Part shown: positions 33,005 through 45,394 of the stretch, in pieces
Layout of the letters: every line of letters starts with the position of its first letter
Position numbering within the stretch: the first letter of the stretch is position 1
NCBI RefSeq assembly: GCF_003265705.1
Contig: NW_020312785.1
Location: 128,435,024-128,499,023, forward strand
From: Callorhinus ursinus
Taxonomy: Eukaryota > Chordata > Mammalia > Carnivora > Otariidae
DNA: 64,000 bases
Reading direction: 5' to 3'
The notes under the pieces: model-generated
Seen by the model: the letters and a program-made list of their open reading frames with translations, nothing else
The model's database searches: none
Told to the model about the DNA's origin: nothing
Program-made: the position numbers and the translations under genes

Positions 33005-33325
33005 AAAAAGATGAAGATGTTGCTCTTTGAAAGCAATGAGTTGGAACTGTGTGTGAAAGAAGACGTTAGTACAGGACAATTGAAGAATCATTGAGGAAGA
33101 CCTAAAAGGAAGGCATCTGGGAAAAAGAGGGGGCAGATTTCTACCTTCCTCCTCTGATCAAAACAATCTCAAATGCTCAGACAGCTGTACACATTCTACT
33201 AGGCTGCACCTAATGGAATATAGGTTAAAAAAAATCAAAGTCAGAATCATGTGAAGAAAATTAGGAAGTTAAATACTCATCTAACCCAGGAGTCAAAAAA
33301 TCGCCTGAACAAAATTCAGTGTAAA

Positions 33326-33615
33326 AGTGATAAAAAAAAAAGAAGAAGAAGAAGAAGAAAATAGCAGGAGGGGAAGAATGAAGGGGAGTAAATCGGAGGG
33401 GGAGACGAACCATGAGACTATAGACTCTGAGAAACAAACTGAGGGTTCTAGAGGGAAGGGGGGTGGGGGGATGGGTTAGCCTGGTGATGGGTATTAAAGA
33501 GGGCATGTACTGAATGGAGCACTGGGTGTTATACGCAAACAATGAATCATGGAACACTACATCCAAAACTAATGATGTAATGTATGGTGATTAACATAAC
33601 AATAAAAATTTAAAG
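33326..33615 (+). mobile_element. L1 insertion consisting only of the last 3' UTR module
   Basis: It begins in A-rich and (AAG)n sequence (33332-33360), then runs AATAGCAGGAGGGGAAGAAT, ACAAACTGAGGGTTC, a G-rich run and TGATTAACATAACAATAAAAA. This equals module 2 of the full-length L1 3' UTR. AAAGTGATAA occurs at 33322-33333 and again at about 33618, giving the TSD. Confidence 0.92.
33450..33474 (+). other. G-quadruplex-type motif in L1 3' UTR fragment
   Basis: GGG-AA-GGGGGG-T-GGGGGG-AT-GGG lies at the same place as the G-rich run in module 2 of the full-length L1. Confidence 0.7.
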
Positions 33616-33629
33616 AAAAAAGTGATAAG

Positions 33630-34380
33630 GACAAAATGGCAACTATAAAAAAGAGAGCTGTAAACTAAACTAGTTCTGATTGAAAAATAATTTTAAGATT
33701 GATATTTCTAATAGCAGATACACTGAATCATAACCAAAACAAAGCCAACTAGAGTACCCAGGACTCAACAGAGGGTGGGGGGGGTTACATGAGAAATACC
33801 ACTCTCTTTTCCTCTGGGACAAAGTTAAATCATATTTCTCAGCATCCTTGATAGTACTGTGGGCCATGAGACTTAGTTCTGACCAGTCAATTGTGAATGG
33901 GAGTGATACACCTCGCTTCAGATCTGGCCCACACAAGCCATTCATGCACACCTCCACACTTTCTTTGGCTTCCTAAAAAATTGCATAGAGTAAAAGCAGT
34001 GTGCAAAAATGAGGTTACCCAGGAATAGGGTAATTATGAGCAAATTTTTTTTCCTTTTTTCCAATTTTCTGTACTTCTCAAAATTTCCACAATAACTAAA
34101 CATCTTAAAACATTTTTGTTTTATGATAGAGTCCATTAAAAATAAATATATGTACTAGCTTTTTAAAGTAAACTATCCCCACTTTCTTTGATTACTCCAG
34201 ATGGTGTGGATTTTGGTGTGCTTATTCACTACCATCCAGGAATAATATCAGCATTTAACAAATGTAGTTTGAAAGAACCAACAGTTTCTGGTGTCCTCCG
34301 CATTTTGCCTTTTGTCAGTGTTCCTCTTAAAATGTGACAATCTCAACTAAATAAAATACTTGAGATAAAAACAAAACACT
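33630..34380. other. Unique sequence
   Basis: No gene or recognised repeat. Confidence 0.45.
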
Positions 34381-34394
34381 TTACCCATTCTCTT

Positions 34395-34850
34395 CATGGT
34401 GCAAAGAAACCTGTGACTATTTTGCAGCTTACGTCCAGGCCTATGTTTCTACAAACGTGGCACAAGATTACATTTGAGAAGTTTTGGGTTTGTTTTTAGA
34501 AGGAATATTACACTGTTGGCACATATTGATTCTTATAATCAACTAAAACCTTTAAGTCTTTTTCACATAATTTGCTGTCAAGCCTGATTTCCCTCATTCT
34601 GCACTTGCACAATTGATTTTGTTCTTACCCCCAAATGCTGGACTTTAGGTTGATCCTTGTTAAGTTTTATCTTATTTGTTTTGGTCTATTATTGGAGTCC
34701 ACTGAGATGTCCTTAATCCCTGATTCTACAATCTTATATATTACCTCTCTCTGTATATGTCTTCTAATAACTTTATTAACCTCTAAGTCTCTGAAGTTGA
34801 GGCTAAAACTATTAAATGGATAAGAAACAAAAGGAGAATTTTCCACAACA
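34395..34850 (-). repeat. CR1/L3 LINE fragment, antisense
   Basis: CACTGTTGGCACATATTGATTC, AATCAACTAAAACCTTTAAG, TCTTTTTCACATAATTTGCTG and GTTAAGTTTTATCTTATTTG match, in order, the reversed 3' part of mammalian CR1-type L3 elements. This is among the oldest recognisable repeats in the window. Confidence 0.7.
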
Positions 34851-35202
34851 CCATTAGAAATCTCATCTAGGCATCAACACTCTTGGGAGTGTTCAAGTGT
34901 TGTAGAATGTTAAATTTGGAAGGAATAATCAAGCTCATTTAGTTCCAACATCTAGGATTTGCCCCAAGCCCCATAGCCTACTCGTTATTCAACACTTTCA
35001 TGGTCCCGTCTTTACAGATGAGCTCATTATTTCCTTTCTACCTCTATTCTACTTTCTTTGAGAAAAATTTCTTCTTAGAGAACCTACTCTACCCCGTCTC
35101 TGGAGGAAGTAGTCCTATTTACCTCCATTTGACTTCATCCCCTTCACCTCGACTGATTAGAATAAGGGACACCTAACAAAGTAAGATACATCTAGAAAGT
35201 AG

Positions 35203-38200
35203 GATTCACTTATTTACTCAACAAATACTTACTGAGCACCTATTACGTACCAAGAACTGTTCTAGGCTCTTGCAATATATCAATGATCAAGATAGACAAA
35301 GATTTCTGCCCTTGTGGAACTTACATTATAGCAGGGGGAGAAAAATATAGATATTTAATATAATACATGAGTAAATTACATATTATGATAGAAGATAAAT
35401 CCTAAGAAAAAAAGGAAAAGTAAAATGGAATAAAGGGCATTGGGAGTAAGAAGTGAAATTTTAAGTAGATTTACTAGGTCCTTTTTGAAAAGGTGACATT
35501 TGAGCAGAGACTTGGAGGAGGTCAACCATGCAAATTTCTAGGAAAGGGGCATTTGTGTAGAGGGCACTACCCATGCAAAAACACTAAGACAAAGGGCAAA
35601 TGGCATGTTCAAAGAACAAGAAAATCAATGTGGCTGCAGCAGAGTAAATGATTTGGAAAAAAGCTGAGAAATGAGATCAGAGATGTAAGTGGGTGAACAT
35701 AAGGACTTTAATTCATATGTTGAATGAAAGGAAAATCTATTGCACAGTTTTGAACAAAAGAGTGACATGATCTGATTTACATTTTAAGAGGATAACCTTG
35801 GCCTCTATATCTAAAAGGAATTTGTAAGATCTGTTAGGATGTTATTATGGTAATCTTAGTGAAAGATGGTGACTTGGACCAAGGCGGTAGTAGTGAGAAG
35901 TGGTAGTGGTGAGAACTGGTCAGATTCCACATTTATTTTGAAGGTTAAGTCTACAGTATTTGCTGATAAATTGCATGTAGTTATGAAAAGAGTCATGCCA
36001 AGGTTTTTGGCCTGAGACACAGGATAGTTGGAGTTGCTGCCATCAACTGTAACAGGGAAGGCCAGAGATGGAGGAGGTTTGAAATGGGGGAGGAAGATCA
36101 GAAAGTCTGTTTTGGACAGATTGGAAATACAAGCCTGCAGTTCAGGAGAGAGATCTAAGCTAGAGATATATTGGAAGTTGTTGGTATATAAATAGTTTTG
36201 AAGCCATGAGACTCAATGAGCTCAAAAAAGATGAAAGTAAATCAAAGGACTTAGCCTTGGGACCCTATAACATTAAAAAGTTAGGGAGACAGAGGAAGAA
36301 CCAGAGAAGGGGTTTAAAATAAAGCAATTGCTAAGGTAGAAAAAAAAAGTGAAGATAATATAGAAGCCTGGAAGCCAAATGAACAAATTGCCAGAAAGTG
36401 CATTCAACAAGGTCAAATGATGCTATTGGATCAAGTAAAATGGAAACTGAGAATTGACCATTCAATGTGGCCACAGAGAAGTCATTGCTTATATTGACAA
36501 GAGTGGTTTCGATGATGTCATGAGGCTGAAAAACTGACTAGAGTGATTTAAGGGGATGTAAGAATTGGAGACAACCAGCTCAAACAACATTAGAGGAACT
36601 TTTTCTCCAAAGGGAAGCAAAGAAGTGAGGCATCAAGTGTTGGTGGATGTGTCATCAAGAAGAGGTTTTGTTTTGTTTTGTTTTGTTCTTAATATAGTTG
36701 ACACACAGTGTTACATTAGCTTCAGGTGTACAACATAGTGATTCAACTTCTCTAAACATTATGCTCTACTCACCACAAGTGTAGCTCCCATCTGTCACCA
36801 CACAATATTATGACAATACCATTGACTATGTACCCTGTGCTGGGCCCTTTATCCCCATGACTTATCCCATAACTGGAAGCCTCTATCTCCCATTCCCTTC
36901 ACCCATTTTTCCTCAACCCCCCTTACTCCCCAAGAAGAGGGTTTTTATAATTGAGAAACAATAAATGGGAACAATCCCTTAAAGAGGAAATATTGATGAT
37001 ATTGCCAAGAGAGGGAGGAGTTGCTGAAGTGATGCTGGAGCAAGAGGATATGTAATCTAGTATCCGAGTGGAAAGAAGAGCCAAGATAGGCAAAGGGAAA
37101 GTAGAATACATCAGTTCATATGTTGGTAACTGGGTAGATGTGGTGGTGGAGTCTGTGGCAGTTCTCTTCTGATTGCTTTCACCTTTTTAGTGAAGCCAAA
37201 GGCAAGATCATCACTGTAGACTAAAAATGGAGGGGGAGATGTTGGAGCTTTAAGGAGACAGAGTAGGTGACATATCATCTAGGAGAGTAGGAGAATGAAT
37301 GGATAAGGAATTTATGATTGCCTGAAAGCATTAAAGGCCTATTGGAGATCCCTAATCATGAATTTATGAGACCAGCCAATGTGTTGTGAATTTTTTTTTC
37401 TAGCCATTTTCAACTAGACATGGGCATAAGTTTGGAGTAATCAAAAAGATGAAATTCATCAGGGTTACATTTTTTACCAAGATATAGGCAAAGGAAATAA
37501 GGATGTATGCAAAGGAATGATTATAAAGACTGAATATATAATTTTACCCTGATAATGAGGAGAGAAAGGACATGAAGGGATTGAGGGACAGAGAAAGGTA
37601 ATATGCTCAATGCATTGGAGTTTGGTGGTAGGGGTGGAGGATGTTGGAAACCCTTTGGAATTGGGCTATTGGAAGGAATGAATTGGAGAATTTTTGAGAT
37701 GGTGGTGAGACAGTGAAAGGCATGAAGTTGAAATTATGAAAGATCTATGGTTATCAATAAAGACAAAGTCTAGAACGTGACAATGGGAAATAGCGGCTGA
37801 GGTAGAATGGAAGACAAGATTTTTGGAAAAGATAAATTCAAGGAACTAAAAGATTAGAAAGTGGAAAGAGTCAACTACATATTACATATATCTGAATCAC
37901 TAAGGCATAGGAATTAGACAGGGGGATAGTGGACCAGAATCTAAAATCAAAGAAATTTGGAGAATCACCCCATGATCCAAACTCAGTGGATGAGAGACAG
38001 CGGGTGATATAGTTTGATGATCTTGGATTCAGAGTGGAAGAGAAAGGGGAGGAGGAGGGAAATGGTCTAAAAGCAGCAATAAGGAGCAAAGAGGACGCCT
38101 ATCAAATCCCTCAGGCCTAGAAGTGAGAAAGTCCTAGGAGAAAAATAACCACTACTTGAGAAGGCTACAGCAGACACAGCATTCTCAAGGAACAACCAAA

Positions 38201-38430
38201 TTTCCATGAAGATAAAATGAGGAAAAATATATGGAATTAAAAGGTAAAAGAGATATGGTATTTTACTGATGTTAGACCATAAAATCCAGAGTGCACTGTG
38301 AAGGATTTCAAGATATGAGGAAGCATAGCAGACGAAAACAGATTAGAGGATGTTCCGGGTCTTTGGGGCATTAGAGTGGGAGAGATGAGAGTTGCCGGGT
38401 ATATCAAAAGGGTTTTGAAGTGATTTGTAT
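35203..38430 (-). mobile_element. Long, almost full-length L2 LINE relic, antisense
   Basis: On the plus strand the element begins with the reversed 3' tail (ACTCAACAAATACTTACTGAG, CTGTTCTAGGCTCTTGC) and runs on through reversed reverse-transcriptase sequence: GACATTTGAGCAGAGACTTGG, GAGTGACATGATCTGATTTAC, GGCCTGAGACACAGG, TTGACCATTCAATGTGGCC and ATTGATGATATTGCCAAGAG. The part beyond 37400 (GGTTATCAATAAAGACAAAG, GGTGATATAGTTTGATG) fits the upstream endonuclease half. An L1 fragment splits it at 36666-36930. Many frame breaks remove coding capacity. The 5' limit near 38430 is uncertain. A span of 3 kb is unusual, as most L2 copies are short 3' ends. Confidence 0.78.
36666..36930 (-). mobile_element. 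L1 3' end fragment inserted in the L2 relic, antisense
   Basis: A (TTTTG)n poly(T)-like head is followed by the reversed L1MA/L1MB-like 3' UTR (ATATAGTTGACACACAGTG, TTCAGGTGTACAACATAGTG, CCCCATGACTTATCCCATAAC). The perfect 10-bp TSD CAAGAAGAGG is at 36656-36665 and 36931-36940, both within L2 sequence. Confidence 0.9.
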
Positions 38431-38439
38431 AAGCACAGA

Positions 38440-41250
38440 TAAATACTAAATAAGATTGGTCCTTATGGATTCAAAAGACTGGTGGCAAGTCTGTGAGTGT
38501 TCAGTGGTGGAAAGAGAGGTATTTCAGGAGCTCCTTTTTCATCCTTGATGATGGGTAAGAAGGTTTGGAAAGGCAAGGTCTTAGCCCCAGTAAGTGAGTC
38601 TCTTCTTGGTTCTGAAAGGTCGGAATAGAAGCTTTAGAGGAGGTATTGTCTTAATCCCACTGCACAGATTAATTCTTGACCAATAAGAATATAAGTACTC
38701 TGTCTTGACCCCTCTTATGGGTCAAATGTGGGTGTTTTGTCAATGGACCATAAAATGTGTGCTTCTAGAATTTGTACTAAGGACAGGTACTTGACATGTG
38801 AAGGGATGTGGACTCAGAATCTGAGGATACCCCCACTTGGTGATAACTATGATATGTCATGCAGGAAGAGCAGAGGAAGCAGCAGCTGTTCTTTGGAAGA
38901 GAAAGAAGAACAAATCAGAGTTTAGAGAGATGTAGATACAGGAGCAAATGGAGAGAGAGAGAGAGCACGAGGTTGAAAGAGAGACAAAGCTGCCTTGGTT
39001 TCTAATGATTTACTTGCTATTTATTGCCCTTGGATTATATCAACACGTTTTTTTCTAAGCACTAAGAACCATCTGATTAAAAATATATTCTCAATTTTTT
39101 CTGTGAAAAGACTTTAATTTTACATGCCTTTAATTTTTGAAATCTGTGTTTTCCCCTTTTGGAAAATGGTATGATTTTCCATAATCATTGACTATCTCCT
39201 GCATCTCTCAGATTCGTCAAAGATTATCCATCAAGATTAAATAATCCCATATGAGAAGTCTGTCAGAGTCCTGGAGTAATTTACCTGAACCTCTGAGAAT
39301 TTTCATTTAAACACTTGGATGCCCTCTTATTACTCATCACCCATCCCAGACATCAATTCTCTCTTAACCACATTTGACAATTATTCTACTTAATAAGGAA
39401 GCCGGAAGTATACATGGAATTGAGCAGTACTGCTTTCTCTCTGTTGTCTGTGAATATTACACCATATGCCCTGGCAGCTGTGCTCTTTCTCCTTGGTGTG
39501 GTAGTCACATAGTTGATCATCATCCTTTGTGTTTTATAAGGCCCAGCTGTCATCACTGAAGTGAGCTTGGTCAAGAGGTATCCTATAAACTCAGACACAG
39601 TGGGAAAGAGAAGAAACCAGTTCTGTGACAGGAGACCTGGCCCAGCAGCAGGGCTGGCCCTTGAAAGGGAGTAACCTGTAATCCAATACTGAATATCCAA
39701 TGGGCTGTCAAAGTCATGCTTAATTGGAGTTGGTGTCAGTATTCAAGGATTTCTAAGCCTGGGGTGTTTGGTTAGCAGCTGAATACACAAAGCCAAATGC
39801 CACCCCTACTGATGGGGGTAGACCATTAAAGGGACACAAGGTCTCAGTCTCAGGGAGTGAAACTCCCAGATGATGGTGATCTAGGTGAAAGACAGGTGGG
39901 GTCTTAGTTTTCGGATACAGATTCACACTTGATCCTTGAGAGAAGGCTGCTGAGATCACGGTTCAGGATGACCTTTTCAAGCAGATACCCAGAATTGCAC
40001 AGGATTTAGGAGACATTTGGTCCAAGGGAAGACAGTTGCCAAGGCAAGAGTGAGGCTATAGTCCAAGAGAAAGTAGAAATGTTACATTATAAAGCCAAGA
40101 TGGTGGCCCTTTCATGAGGACTGGATCTATATGGCAGAATTAATGATTCAGATGGCACCTGAGACTAAAGCACATTAGCTAATTAGCCATCAGCTACACA
40201 GTCCACACTACACACCATCACCCACTGGTGGGATGGAAGCTCCAAATCCATTTCCTGCATAAATAGGAAAGGCTTAAGAATGAGCTTCCTACATGAAAAG
40301 CTCATGTTTGCATCAACAAGTGCTTTCCCCATGTGGTGATTGGAATCATAACAGTTGACTCTCTAAAAGGTTGAAATCTATACTCATGTGGGAAGGGGAG
40401 ATCGTGGGTCCCTGCCATCATGTTCCATCCTGCCCTTCTCTGCACTCCAAGGTGAAACAGCCATGTCCTCTTTAAGTTACTGACACTCCGTGCTCCCCAC
40501 CAGCTCTTCCCTATGGACCAGGATAGAGTACTTTCCTTTCATGCTTTCTCTTCTCCATGGCCAAATAAAGTCAGCAAGTCAAGAATTTGTGAGAAGTTCA
40601 GGTTGCAGGAAAACATTCCAGGGTCTGTCTGAATAATTAGCATCTCATTTTATTCCCATATCTTATTTCTTTATCATTTTTGAAATCTCTTCCAATAAGG
40701 CTCACTCGAATCCCCCATTATGTCTGGCCATCTATATCATGCTCCAACATTCCGGGAATAAAGGACCTCACCAGATGGGCTGGTAGCAAAGTGGAAAAAG
40801 ATGTGCACAGCCTGAGGACCACCAGTGTAACATGAACTACTATTTATGATATAAAAGAGAGAGTGACCAAGCACTCTGGTTTGCCTGGGACTTGAAGGGA
40901 CTTTCAGGATGTGGGACTTCAGCGTGAATACTGGGAAAGTCCCAAGCAAACCAAGAAGAATTGATCGCTCTAAAAGAGTAAATAAGCATTTCACCTATAC
41001 TGAAAATCACCAAAAGTTTCCTCTAAGTTCCTCTTTGCTGGGTTTCAAATAGAATTGTATTCCTATGTGGTGTTTCCTTAAAACTGCTACCACAAGCAGC
41101 ATGCAGGCCGTGTCTAAATGGGGGGAGAGGAGCATCTTTGAATGCTTCCTTTAAACCTGTCTCGTACTCTTCCTCCTTTCTGTAAGATGTTAATAAGTAG
41201 GACTGACCCATTCTTAAAATTGTTATCAAATCCATCTACTTGCTGTCTCC
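38440..41250. other. Unique sequence, no SINE and no supported gene
   Basis: No recognised repeat, apart from an imperfect inverted repeat at 40878-40952. Short open frames lack any context of exons. Confidence 0.45.
40878..40952. repeat. Imperfect inverted repeat, 16-bp arms
   Basis: GGTTTGCCTGGGACTT (40878-40893) and AAGTCCCAAGCAAACC (40937-40952) are reverse complements with one mismatch, 43 bases apart. It may be the core of an old repeat that I cannot name. Confidence 0.75.
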
Positions 41251-41315
41251 AAAAGCACCACCTTCGTTCAAGGCATTATCAATAAGCACACACCTGGATT
41301 ATTGCACTAATCTAC

Positions 41316-41592
41316 TCAGGGTTTCTCAAGCTGTTTGTGATATAAGGGACTGTTGTTCTCAGTTTTCTTTTTGTTTTGTGCTCCATTTCCAACCCATTAG
41401 GAACCAACACTTCTGTAACATGCAGTAAAAATGAGTAACTAGGATAATGATCATGAACTTTGGTCTGAAAACAATGTCAAATTCGCCGTTAAGAGTTTCT
41501 AAACGCTTCCTCTTCGATTTCTGTGCTTACTTTGTCTGGGGTCGATAACAAAGTAGTAGCAGGCTACAGATCACACTTTGAGAAACATTGTT
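41316..41592. mobile_element. MER5-like hAT DNA transposon remnant inside L2
   Basis: The ends CAGGGTTTCTCAAG and CTTTGAGAAACATTG resemble the inverted termini of MER5-type non-autonomous hAT elements, and the phrase GATCACACTTTGAGAAAC is typical. It contains no transposase sequence. The orientation is not certain. Confidence 0.65.
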
Positions 41593-41699
41593 CTAACAGA
41601 CATCACCATTTCCACACTTTTGACCATTCTTTCTACCAAAAAATCTAGAATGACTCTTCAAAATGTAAATTAGATCATGTCAGCCATCAGCCCATAAAA

Positions 41700-41965
41700 T
41701 AACTGAAGAAGTAGGAGTATGTTAAGCCAAACCACCTGGATTTAAATCTCTGCTCATCACTTACTAGACTTATTTGATCCCTAGCAAACCACCCAAATTC
41801 TATGTGCCCCCAATTCCTCACCTAAAAATTGAGATAGTAATAGCATCTACTCTATAGGGTTGCTGTGAGGATTAAATACATCAATTTTTGTAAAGTGCTT
41901 AGAACAATATCTAAAGCATAACTGTGTATGCGGCTTCTACTGTTACTATTTATTATTAGCCTGGC
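41700..41965 (+). repeat. MIR SINE inside L2
   Basis: CCACCTGGATTTAAATCTCTG, TCATCACTTACTAGACTT, TTGCTGTGAGGATTAAATAC and GTAAAGTGCTTAGAACAAT follow the MIR consensus over almost its whole length. Confidence 0.88.
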
Positions 41966-42189
41966 CTACAACATCCTGCCTTTATAAATGTTATGTGTTA
42001 TTACTAGTAATGTTAGTATTATTATTAACATGGCCTACAAGTCCCTCATCATCTCTCCAGCCCCATCAAACTACCAAGTTACCAAGCCAGCCTTTTATCA
42101 CACAATAAAAAAAGCAATACATTGAAGATTTTACACAGACCATTTGTGCAAACTGGATCATTGTTCAGCAAATATTCACTCTCTTCTCT

Positions 42190-42510
42190 CCACCCATGGG
42201 AGAACTATACACCCACTTCCCTTGACTTTGCACATGACTGGATTTGGCTGCTGGGATATTAGCAAACATGATGTAAGCAGAGGCTGGTGTGGTTAGTTGG
42301 GCTATGCCCTTGAGTTTCTGCCATCACCATGAGAAGACCAGGTCCTGAGCAGACAGCTGGTCCCAGAAAATTGACCACTACACGGGTCAGACCTGAATGG
42401 AACCTGTGGCCTGGGACCAAGCCCATGGCACCCATCTGAACTCAGCAGAGCATCCCTGGCCAACTGCTGTGTCACTAGAAGTTTTGTCTTTGTTACACAG
42501 CAAAATCTAA
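42190..42510 (+). repeat. Old ERVL/MaLR-type LTR remnant (probable)
   Basis: CCATCACCATGAGAAGACCAGG, GCAGACAGCTGGTCCCAG and a terminal TTTGTTACACAGCAAAATCTAACTG resemble a MaLR-type LTR with its 3' end at about 42510. Confidence 0.5.
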
Positions 42511-42558
42511 CTGCTCATATTATCCCACTTCTTAACTTTTTCCTTTATCTTAAGTTCT

Positions 42559-42754
42559 TTTTTTTTTTTAAAGATTTTTATTTATTTACTTTTCAGAGAG
42601 AGAGAGAGAGCACAAGCAGGGGGAGCAGTAGAGGGAGAGGGAGAAGCAGGCTCCCCACTGAGCAAGGAGCCCGATGTGGGACTCGATCCCAGGACCCTGG
42701 GATCATGACCTGAGCCAAAGGCAGACGCTTAACGACTGAGCCACCAAGGTGTCC
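42559..42754 (-). mobile_element. Can-SINE, minus orientation
   Basis: Poly(T), TTTATTTATTTACTTTTCAG, GCAGGGGGAGCAGTAGAGGG and a complete head end GAGCCACCAAGGTGTCC. Perfect 10-bp TSD CTTAAGTTCT at 42549-42558 and 42755-42764. Confidence 0.95.
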
Positions 42755-43321
42755 CTTAAGTTCTGCTTCTCAGGATTTTGTCCCATTTCATGGCCAGGTA
42801 GCCCTGCCTCTATACACTATGGTGCATTCTGGAGAAATAACACCTAAGACAAACAGCACTACATATATGGTCCCTAGCCCATTCCACGGTCTCAGAATTT
42901 GGGGAAGCCCCTGAAGTTTTACTTTCATGTTTTGGGCACTCAAAACAACCTTTTGTTAGAAATTATATATGTAAATGTGTGTATTATGTATATAGGTTGT
43001 GTGTGTGTGATTTTATACACAGGTAGGGGTAAAATGCTCTCAAATGAATGGTATGTAAAATAACACAGAAGTGCAGAATTTAGAGGTAGTTTCCCATCAT
43101 CTGAGTATAAGCTCAGGCTTATAAACTGAGTATAAGATGAGTGAAAAATATAAGAAACAAAAGGTCCGTGCCAGGAGGCCACTCATTCAAAGCACAAAAA
43201 GAAGAATTAAAGTTATTTTTGTTCCTTTCCTCCTGGACAATAGAAAACAGAAGCTAAATAACCCCAGAGGTCTTAGATCAAATCTAAAATTCATTCTCAC
43301 ACATGCCACTGATATTCTAAA

Positions 43322-43510
43322 AGATTTTATTTATTTATTTATTTATTTGAGAGAAAGAGAGAGAGAGAGAGCACATGAGGGGGAAGGGTCAGAGGGAGAA
43401 GCAGACTCCCCACTGAGCAGGGAGCCTGATGTGGGACTCGATCCTGGGACTCCAGGATCATGACCCGAGCCGAAGGCAGTCACCCAACTGACTGAGCCAC
43501 CCAGCACCCC
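43322..43510 (-). mobile_element. Can-SINE, minus orientation
   Basis: (TTTA)n, then a GA-rich tract and the end GAGCCACCCAGCACCCC (two head bases lost). Perfect 19-bp TSD ATGCCACTGATATTCTAAA at 43303-43321 and 43511-43529, the longest in the window. Confidence 0.96.
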
Positions 43511-43529
43511 ATGCCACTGATATTCTAAA

Positions 43530-45390
43530 GATGCCCACTAATTTGCAATCAAATTAGTGTTTACTGTAATAGTCAAACATTTATTTTATATTTGTTGGAC
43601 AGGGTTTTTTTTATAAATATGTGCTCTGGACCATATCTCAGAATTGGGGCACATTTTGGTCTTTCTTTTGCTGCAAGGATACGGGAAAATGGTTACAGTA
43701 ATGGTTTCCTAGGCTCCTACAGACTATTCCTCTGGATGTATGCCAACTGGGGTCTAGACTATGTGTATGGTTAATTAGTCAGTTGACATCTCTCACGAAT
43801 GTTATTTTATGTTAACTTGCTCCCGCAATAGATTTGGCTTACTCTAAAAGCTAAGACGATCACTTCAAATTTTACTCCCACATGCCAAATCCATAAACAT
43901 TTTGAAGTGTGAACTGATGGAGAAGCTAATGATGGAACGGGTCAATGCGGACCTTGTTATTTTTTAAATATAAAAATATCCTGTTACCCTACCCCTTGCT
44001 TTTTACCTTGTGAAAATAATGGCATTTTACCAAGAACTTGCCTTTTTTGTGTGTCAGGGGTAGGGGGAGAGCTGGGCTATTTGAAGTTAATGCCCCTCAA
44101 TTGTATAATTCATTGACCTATATGAAATGAATGCTGCTATGGTTTTTAAACTAGATTTCAGGGGTTTTCTCAGTTTGGCTTTTGGCCATGACTAAGGTTC
44201 ATTGGATTTATGTTTGCTTTGTAGAATATACAAAAATTCCTACATGAAGGTCAACACCAGGCTAGTGGCATAACAGCTATATTGCAACCTGTTCAACAAT
44301 CCATAGCTAAAAGACAGAACTCAATTTACCTTCCCTCTGAAAGAGCATGTCAATTCCACATAAACTAAAGTAAGAGCATAATGGAAGCGGGCTTCAAAAA
44401 CCCACTGGTGAAAGTACATTAAATCTGGAAGCCGCTGGTGATCCCACATGAAAAGTCACCCCCCAAAAAAGCTCTGAGGATCCAAACATCACAGCTCCTT
44501 TAGCCTGGCAAACAATCCAATTGATTCTACAGATCGGCTTCTACAGCAAGTGAGTTTCCTTGAGTTTTGATGCCTGTATTAGTTGAAAAAGAAGAGCTGA
44601 GAGAAACAGTTTCCAAGAAGTCTGCCTCTAACTCTTCCATAAAACATTAAAAAGCTTGTATCATCCATCTTGCCTCCTCTACACATAATTTAGAGATGAA
44701 AAAGGCAATTATGGAGGAGTTATATAGCTGTAATGGAATTTATGTATTTTTAAGGACAAATTCTGTCAGGAAAAAAATGTGATGGAAGCCTCCTCTTCGC
44801 AAATAAAACACATAAGGTCAAAATGGCTGATTTAAGACACATGTGATAAGGCTTTCAAGCATGTAGTATAAAATTATCAAACGGAAAGCTGAAATAGCTG
44901 TTAAGAACAACTCTTACCAAAATATGTATATTATATATATAAATTCTATATTAAAAATGCATATTATATTATATATACACATGTATTTTATACATATATA
45001 GGTGTGTGTGTGTGTGTGTGTTTGTTACTTAAATATATATAAAGATTTATCCTTGGGAAATTCATCCTTATATCTGGCAAAGGGACTATGTTGATTGACA
45101 GTTCTAAAGTGGATATTTTGTTAAGCACTAACATGATAAGAAAGGTGTCCTGTGAATAGTTCCAAAGAAGAGGAGAATACTGTGGTAGCCTCAGTTCCAT
45201 CATTGGTGGCTGGTGCACTTTGGACAGATCAAGAGCAACTTGTATTCACAGGTGTTCTGCTGTTCACTAAGTACTTTTACCCACATCACTGTGATGAACT
45301 GTATTCTTGTTCAAAGTACTTGCTGCCTTTCTCCACAGGCAACGCCTCCCACAGAAAAGATCATATTTTCTGCTCCTTGGATGTCAGGCT
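43530..45390. other. Unique AT-rich sequence
   Basis: No gene supported. An AT-palindromic zone at 44920-45000 leads into (GT)n at 45002-45021. Confidence 0.5.
45002..45021. repeat. (GT)n microsatellite
   Basis: Ten GT units directly after a TATATA-rich stretch. Confidence 0.93.
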
Positions 45391-45394
45391 TAGC

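Larger units (their letters stand above)
41260..42115 (+). repeat. L2 LINE fragment, sense, interrupted twice
   Basis: Three pieces fit one L2: 41262-41315 (CACCTGGATTATTGCACTAATC), 41596-41700 (TTAGATCATGTCAGCC) and 42030-42115 (CATGGCCTACAAGTCCCTCATC). A DNA transposon and a MIR account for the gaps. Confidence 0.75.
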
